Source: Rhytidiadelphus loreus
Taxonomy: Eukaryota; Streptophyta; Bryopsida; Hypnales; Hylocomiaceae
Assembly: GCA_947034895.1 (NCBI GenBank)
Contig: OX344763.1
Location: forward strand, 51,521,025 to 51,585,024
Reading direction: 5' to 3'
DNA: 64,000 nucleotides
Shown here: piece by piece, positions 58,560 to 64,000 of the stretch
Layout: every line of letters begins with the position of its first letter
Position numbering within the stretch: position 1 is the first letter of the stretch
Translations under genes and position numbers: made by a program
The notes under the pieces: model-generated
The model's database searches: none
What the model was told of the DNA's origin: nothing
The model's input: only the letters and a program-made list of their open reading frames with translations

Positions 58560-60830
58560 TGTATTTGGCAATTTGTCAGGATTTTGAGCAATTTGGCATG
58601 CATGATCTAGACTTTTAAATGCAACATTCACATTTATAATAATAATATGGATTCATTAATTACCATGATTTTTAAAACTTGGGCAATTTGTCTAGTCACT
58701 ACTTAGCTAGCCTAATTACTAAATTATCATGAGTATCAAATCAATCCTGGTCCTAGGGCAATTTTTCTCTATCTAATGCAATGGGAATGAGTGTATTATG
58801 CAATTTGAGCTCTCCAAACTTCACTGCACATTATCAACGATTTGTTAAAACCCAAGAATATGACTCCAATTAATTCTCAAATAATATTAGTACCCATTTA
58901 TATATAATTCCAAAATTGAAGTCAAATTGTCCATGCAAATTGAATTTTAGGCATACTTCCTATCAATTCTAAATTACTATCTAATACTTGGACAATTCGT
59001 TCATCAAATTATTGACTTCTTGATTCATCAATAAGAATATAAATAAATAAATAAATATATTTTTATTTGGTTAATATATTTTTAATTAAATTCAAAATTA
59101 GGCAAGTTGACTAGTATTCTTACTTCAATCATTCCTCCAGACAACACATACAATTCATAGGATGATCCAAGAATCTATACATATCAACCTCAGCTAACTC
59201 TAATTCAGGGCAATTTGTCTGTGACTGTAAATGAAGATGATTGGGTACACAAACAATTAGCCTAGACTACGCATTTATCTAACATCCGCCAAACCTTCCC
59301 TACAGTACAAGAATCTGTTCTTGATAAATTGCCCCATTCTTTTGTAACATCTATCTAATAATGAAATGTGTAATTAATAAACTATTCACACTTTGGCAGA
59401 CAATCAATTTTCCGTTTTAAGACTTAATTAATCTTTGACCAAAAATAAATCTTTACATTGTAGAAACTTCTAAATTTTAAAAAACACATCCATCACGACA
59501 ATTTGTCTAAGTATGAGACACTATTGCAATTTAATTATCACTAAAACTTATAATTTCACCTAAAATTTATCCACTTCAATTCTTACAAAGACAATTTGAT
59601 CAAATAGATACTTCACCGGTTTTGAAGCAGACCAAGCAAATTGACTGGCAGCCTTCACTTGATCAGCAGAAATGTCTAACGTTCAGCGTTGCTCCCTGGC
59701 AATTCATCTTGTTGCCTCCGCAATTTGCCGATGCGTGTTGATGTTGCTTCCTCAATATATGTTCTACAAATCATACAGACAATTTGCCCTACATACTCAC
59801 TCCAAAATATAGGATTTATACTCTAGACCCAGTCACTGGGCATCAACTTGGCAAATTGACAAATGGCTAATTCACCATCTTGCACTGACTATGTTTCATT
59901 TAAAACTCTCTAGTGATTCAAGAGAACTAGACAATTTGCCTACTTGAACACTTCAATTAGTCCAATCACTGGACTCACACAAATTCACAATACACATAGA
60001 ATCAACAACAATTTCACACATAGAACAAATCCAATCACTGGATAATTCAAAGTCAAATTGCTTAATCTAATTTGCCAAATTTACACACCAAAATCCACTC
60101 ACTGGATTAAGAAAATAATTCACAATTATACAACAACATGAAGACAATTTGACTTCAACAATAATTTCCAATCACTGGAATACAAACAATTTATCAAATC
60201 AATAATGCATAAATTAACAATCCAATAACTGGATTTACTTAAGTCAATTTGCCTATTTATCAATTCAGACAAGCTTCCACTCAAAATCCAATCTTTAGAT
60301 TGATGAATTAATTTACAAATACACAAACACAACCATACAAATTGCTCACAAGTTAAAAATCCAATCACTGGATTCACAATTAAACAACAATTTGCCCAAA
60401 CTCCAAATCACAATAAATCAGTACTTCAATCACTGGTAGTACAAAAAATATACAAGAGATTAATATGCTCAAGACAAATTATATTAAAAGGAAGGTGTAG
60501 TGTGCATACAGACAATTTGACAAAACAAGATACTATTGAAGACCGAGAGAGTGGGGGCGAAGAAAGTCAAATTGCCCGATTCTATATTGCCATGAACAAG
60601 TGACAGACTATACTTTCAAATCTCAACCAGTCAATTTGCCTTGCTTCATATCCTGCCTATTGAAACCATCAAAATCTCTTTTCAAAGTCAAATTGCCTAT
60701 CTTCTTTATACAATGTAAAACTAATATCAAAATTTATCTCTTTTTACACTACACTAGGCAATTTGTCCAAAAACAAAATTTTAGTCGGTCTACAAACTCG
60801 CATTGGAGTTAATTTGGCGATGAAGTTGAA
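58560..60830. repeat. Scattered (G)RCAATTTGYC motif array
   Basis: CAATTTG or its complement CAAATTG, usually as GGCAATTTGTC, GACAATTTGCC or GTCAAATTGCC, occurs about 30 times at 50-100-base intervals (for example 58,569, 58,683, 59,208, 59,498, 59,719, 59,780, 60,131, 60,243, 60,512, 60,632, 60,688, 60,752) while the sequence between is not conserved. No gene lies in this interval. Confidence 0.65.
59828..60442. repeat. Nine short dyads with a conserved ATCAC centre and changing complementary arms
   Basis: Copies at 59828-59840, 59960-59974, 60029-60043, 60092-60108, 60166-60180, 60219-60235, 60285-60301, 60358-60374 and 60421-60442, spaced 53-74 bases after the first. Centre CCA-ATCAC-TGG. 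Flanking arms differ but stay complementary: GTCCA/TGGAC, ATCCA/TGGAT, TTCCA/TGGAA, AATCCA/TGGATT, CCCA/TGGG, GTACT/AGTAC. The copy at 60285 is partly decayed. Confidence 0.75.
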
Positions 60831-61270
60831 GTGTAGTCACTTCTTTGAAGTTAGGTTAATTGATGCATGTGCATTTAGGTTATCAGTTAGCTGAGTTGCA
60901 ATTGTAAGGAACTCAACAGGTTAAGTAATATAATGAATCCTCATTCATGGATTGCAATGATTAGAAAGTTAAAAAAATTGGAAATGAAATATAGAAATAA
61001 TAACACATTAATTACATGTACCACTAATTTTTTATGAACATAAACATTCTGATTCGTTCAAATATCATTATGACTTTGTTCTAAAACCTTGAGAATATGT
61101 TTGCCGTAAAGTTGTGGCAGAGTATTTAACCTTGAAAGAATTTTTGATGTGCATTTTGAGGACATTACATTGGAAATTAGATAGTATTTCAGATTTTTGT
61201 ATGTCTATACCACTATTCACATAGAATATGAAAATGTTGGAGTGATTAGTCCAAATTCTCTTAACATTCA

Positions 61271-61366
61271 CCGATTTTTGGGGTACTAGGAATTACCCCA
61301 AAAACCTTTGTTGGGTCCGACTGAGGTTTTCGAGGTACCTCACGGTACCCCCTAAATCAGTCAATA
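61271..61366. repeat. Two adjacent short dyads, related in form to the 57.96-58.19 kb termini
   Basis: CCGATTTTTGGGGTA ... TACCCCAAAAACC followed by GACTGAGGTTTT ... CCCCCTAAATCAGTC. GGTTTTGGGG/CCCCAAAACC cores recall the MITE termini at 58 kb, but the alignment is loose. Confidence 0.45.
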
Positions 61367-62064
61367 CTAAGAAAATTTGGAAGATCTATATAATTTTGTA
61401 AGGTAATTAAATAGGTAAAAATTTGCAATCCTACATGATCATGAAGACCTCTAGCATATAAGAAAGGATGCAATCTCTCTTGTAACTTTCGCTTGTGTCT
61501 TCAAAGTCAATTATAGAAAGGATGAGAAATTTATTTGATATAAAATTCAAGTTTATCTATGCACTTTTTGATTTAATGATATCAGTAACAATATCCAAGA
61601 AAGGATATTTTTCTCAATACTTTTTGTAACTGAAGGTATCATATAATTTTATCCAATAATTGAAGAGTTCCCAAGTCTTTGTCTTTATCATCATTTGATG
61701 TAAATTTCTCATTTAGTCTATCAAATGATTACTAGAATAGTGAACTAGGAAGGATTGAATTCTAAATTACAATGTAATCGTTAATGATAAATTTTGGGGG
61801 GGCTACATTGCATAATAAAGTTCATATACTTCTCTCAGTATTTAAATTTAATTTTCTTAGTAAGCTATTGCAATTGATATTTAATTCACATAATGTATTA
61901 AAAGCCTCTCATTTAAAATTAGCTTTGTTGATCTTTGCTATGTCTTATTAGTGATTAGATTCTTCTCCACTGCTCGTGAGCAATTGAATTCATTACTATA
62001 CTTTTTCTTCTTTTAATTTATGTTATGAAATGTAATCATTAAAGAAAAGGATTGGAATGTACAG

Positions 62065-62532
62065 ATGGATGTGATAGGTCAAAAAAGTGTTGAGGCTTCT
62101 TCATCAATGGCAGCAACCACGACTGAGCAGGTCCTTGAAGTGGTGGAGAACACAATCCCTCAGAGTCTTAGAACAAAAATAGTGGAGGTCCACAACAATT
62201 CTTTGATTGTTGATGAGACGCATGTGGTAAGTTTAGGGGATATCTTGGATGCTTGTGATTGTGCCGCCGATCAATTGGAAGTACCTATGCATAGTCATAA
62301 TATTGTCTCTAAGAAAAAAAAGAGGAGATTGTCGATGTTCTTTGATGAGAGTTCTGAGACAAAGTTTAGCTCTGGGGAACATGGAAAGTCAGAGTTAGAG
62401 TCATCCACTTCTATTTCAAGCCCATGGGGTCCAAAATCGTGCCAGTGTGCTTGTAGTGTTCCTATACGTAGACATGAAGTGGTTTTCATCTACATAGGTT
62501 CAGACTCGAAGGGTAGTGTTGACATTGATTGA
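62065..62532 (+). CDS. Small hypothetical protein, intact frame
   Basis: 156-codon frame starting at an ATG directly after an acceptor-like TGTACAG (so probably preceded by a leader intron). N-terminal Ser/Ala/Thr-rich segment, a helical middle ('LGDILDACDCAADQLEV'), a basic cluster 'KKKKRR' that could be a nuclear signal, a Ser/Glu-rich stretch and a C terminus with 'CQCACSV' and 'HEVVFIYIGS'. No family recognised. A strong internal donor (GTAAGT at 62,227, phase 0) could splice to the acceptor TTGTCTTAG at 62,794, giving an acidic last exon (62,795-62,902); the open frame between argues against or for retention. No decay stops, unlike most genes in the window. Confidence 0.45.
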   Translation: MDVIGQKSVEASSSMAATTTEQVLEVVENTIPQSLRTKIVEVHNNSLIVDETHVVSLGDILDACDCAADQLEVPMHSHNIVSKKKKRRLSMFFDESSETKFSSGEHGKSELESSTSISSPWGPKSCQCACSVPIRRHEVVFIYIGSDSKGSVDID

Positions 62533-62794
62533 ATGTATTGGAATTCTTATGCTATGATAGTTTTTTAATTAATCCTTGTATGTAACAATCATTGAATTTT
62601 GAGGTATTTAATATACTATGTCATTGGCGTATGCCATCTTGGGTATGTTGTGAATGAAACTCATTATATGCTTTATTTGCTATAATGTGATATAGTTATA
62701 TTTTATTTCATAACTATCCATTTAAATATAAAGTAATATTTGAAGTCTCCATTTGAATTTGCAAGTGGAAGAGTCACCAATCATTTTGTCTTAG

Positions 62795-62902
62795 AATGAA
62801 GAACAACATGAGACACCAAGGACCAATGATACACAACAACCAGAGATTGGAGCTGAAGAAGAAGCAGATTTGCAAATGGAGGACTTTTCTGAGGATGAAT
62901 GA
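62795..62902 (+). other. Possible acidic terminal exon
   Basis: Follows a good 3' splice site (TTTTGTCTTAG). The frame gives 35 residues, mostly Glu, Asp, Gln and Thr, ending 'DFSEDE' and TGA. It fits as the last exon of the upstream small gene in phase 0. Confidence 0.35.
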
Positions 62903-63324
62903 GGGTGAATGCATGATTGGGTGGCTCACGGGTGACAATTCAAGAGTTCATGGGTGTTCAAAGACTTATGACCGGTTGGATGATAAATGGGTGGTTGGGG
63001 CTGCCTTAAAGCTTGAATTGGCGCAATTGTGGGGCCTTAATTGGTCATTTACGGCTGACTTGGCCTGACGTGGTGGGTGTCGAGGTAGGTGGATGTTAAT
63101 CCGCGACAGATCTGGGATGTCCGTGAGCGCCCCATTTGATTTTAATGGCTGAGATTGTGTGGACCAGAGTTTCACTTGTTTTCAGACTACACTCGCATGT
63201 CGGGCCATTTGTGGTGTCGCGGCAAAGCCTGGTTCTATATTTTGAATTCGTTGCTTCACTCTGTTTTTACGTTTTTTGAATTTTAGTAATCTCTGTGTGC
63301 GCACTCGAGTACCTTGTGTTTGCA

Positions 63325-63947
63325 ATGAGTTTTTCGGAAGGGTTAGGGTTAGGGAGTGGCGAGGCTGGGGTAGGCAGGAGGAAGAAGGTGAAGTTGGAAG
63401 GTACTGCTTTGCTTTCTTGGGTTGATCCATTGTATGCGGAACAACCATCTCTTTGTTGGAATAGATCAGGTCCTATTGCACGAGCAACATTCAAGAAGGC
63501 GTATGACTTGAGCAACACAGGGATACTGCCCAAGCGACTGAAATTTGAAGTGCATTTGGACGAATTGGAAGTGGACACACTATTTGGACAAAGGGGGGTA
63601 GCAATGGCTACGGTTACTCGTACTCTGAAGATATTGAGTTCTTGAAGAGGGTGGAATGGCTTTGGATGATTACTCATCAACGTACTCAGGTGCCAAATAC
63701 GAGGTTGATCAATTTTGCCGAAGCAAAGGGCCTGGCGTACGAGAAGAAGAAGGGCAAGAAAGCTGTGAATTGGTGCATGCATGCAGAGTGGACTTGCTGC
63801 GATCAACTGCGGAGGATAAACCAAGACGCCATCAAAATTGGCGATAAGAATGTGGTGGAGGTGAGCGGTGATGACCAAGATGAAGAGTGCACCATTACCG
63901 TAGGGTTAGATCAGAGAGTGCTGGCCTCTTCAGATTTTGGGCCGTAA
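63325..63947 (+). pseudogene. Hypothetical protein with one frameshift, possibly element-encoded
   Basis: ATG at 63325 opens a basic, Gly-rich N terminus, then 'KLEGTALLSWVDPLY' and 'LKFEVHLDELEVDTLFG'. In this frame a TGA comes at 63,643. The adjacent frame from about 63,609 reads 'YGYSYSEDIEFLKRVEWLW' and stays open to 63,947 with a basic segment and an acidic tail, so one base was lost or gained near 63,607. A short telomere-like 'ggttagggttaggg' lies within codons 8-12. No family recognised. Confidence 0.4.
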
Positions 63948-64000
63948 GTGCCATTGGATTAGAGTTAGCTGTAGCCGTCCAAGGTATGGCGATTGGGGAG

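Noticed and set aside
59828..60442. CRISPR-like array (short dyad repeats with variable spacers)
   Set aside because: The repeats are 13-17 bases and vary in the arms, the setting is a plant genome with introns, and no cas gene is present.

Overview
The window looks like nuclear DNA of a land plant, most likely a non-seed plant such as a moss. It is AT-rich, has GT-AG introns, mixed CCCTAAA/CCCTAA interstitial telomere-type repeats, a plant SUVR-type SET-domain relic, an FCP1-like HAD protein with a 'DLNG' motif, a hAT transposase, and a DUF7869-type element protein. I see no bacterial or organellar layout and no rRNA genes. Taxon is an inference from family content and base composition. Nearly every recognisable gene is broken. 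The window reads as heterochromatin or transposon-rich DNA in which coding regions have collected stop codons, and where I can assign the ancestral codon the change is G:C to A:T.

Layout. 1-3450 is a GC-richer block with an acidic/coiled-coil protein fragment, an FCP1-like phosphatase-fold gene and a Ser/Pro-rich ORF. 4138-7671 (minus) is a three-exon degenerate gene (copy A): a region with an 'INGQHS' motif resembling DGQHR/ParB-like proteins, followed by a region that reads as a beta-class N4/N6 DNA methyltransferase (DKPY, then a GD turn, then an FGYTRGK-like motif). A second, 3'-truncated copy (copy B) lies at 25086-26957. 12-14.8 kb holds two different satellites of about 177 bp, a TA microsatellite and an interstitial telomeric tract. 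17.9-18.9 kb holds an 81-bp minisatellite and two smaller duplications. 21.6-24.4 kb is a degenerate DUF7869-type gene (C). A tRNA-derived SINE candidate lies at 24.7-24.9 kb. 30-33.5 kb has tandem arrays on both sides of a small unknown relic and an SUVR-like histone-methyltransferase pseudogene. 35.6-36.4 kb is a non-autonomous DNA transposon with a TTTG target-site duplication. 40-58 kb holds a RING-finger gene (minus), a kinase-like gene (plus) and a hAT transposase gene (minus). Each is preceded by an array of CCGTC/GACGG motifs, and the hAT gene is interrupted by a 1.1-kb foldback element related to the 35.6-kb one. 58.5-60.9 kb carries two interleaved short-motif arrays. 62-64 kb has one uninterrupted small ORF and one frameshifted gene.

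Best candidate for a new system: the DGQHR/ParB-like plus DNA-methyltransferase family together with a set of 21-33-bp imperfect palindromes. They sit in the leader introns of copies A and B, exactly at the first 5' splice site in both copies, around A's second intron, and again in the leader of the otherwise unrelated gene C. The outer half-site (GTGCA-N-TTYAG) is shared between sets while the inner half differs. Several of these genes also share a leader intron whose acceptor lies a few bases from the ATG.
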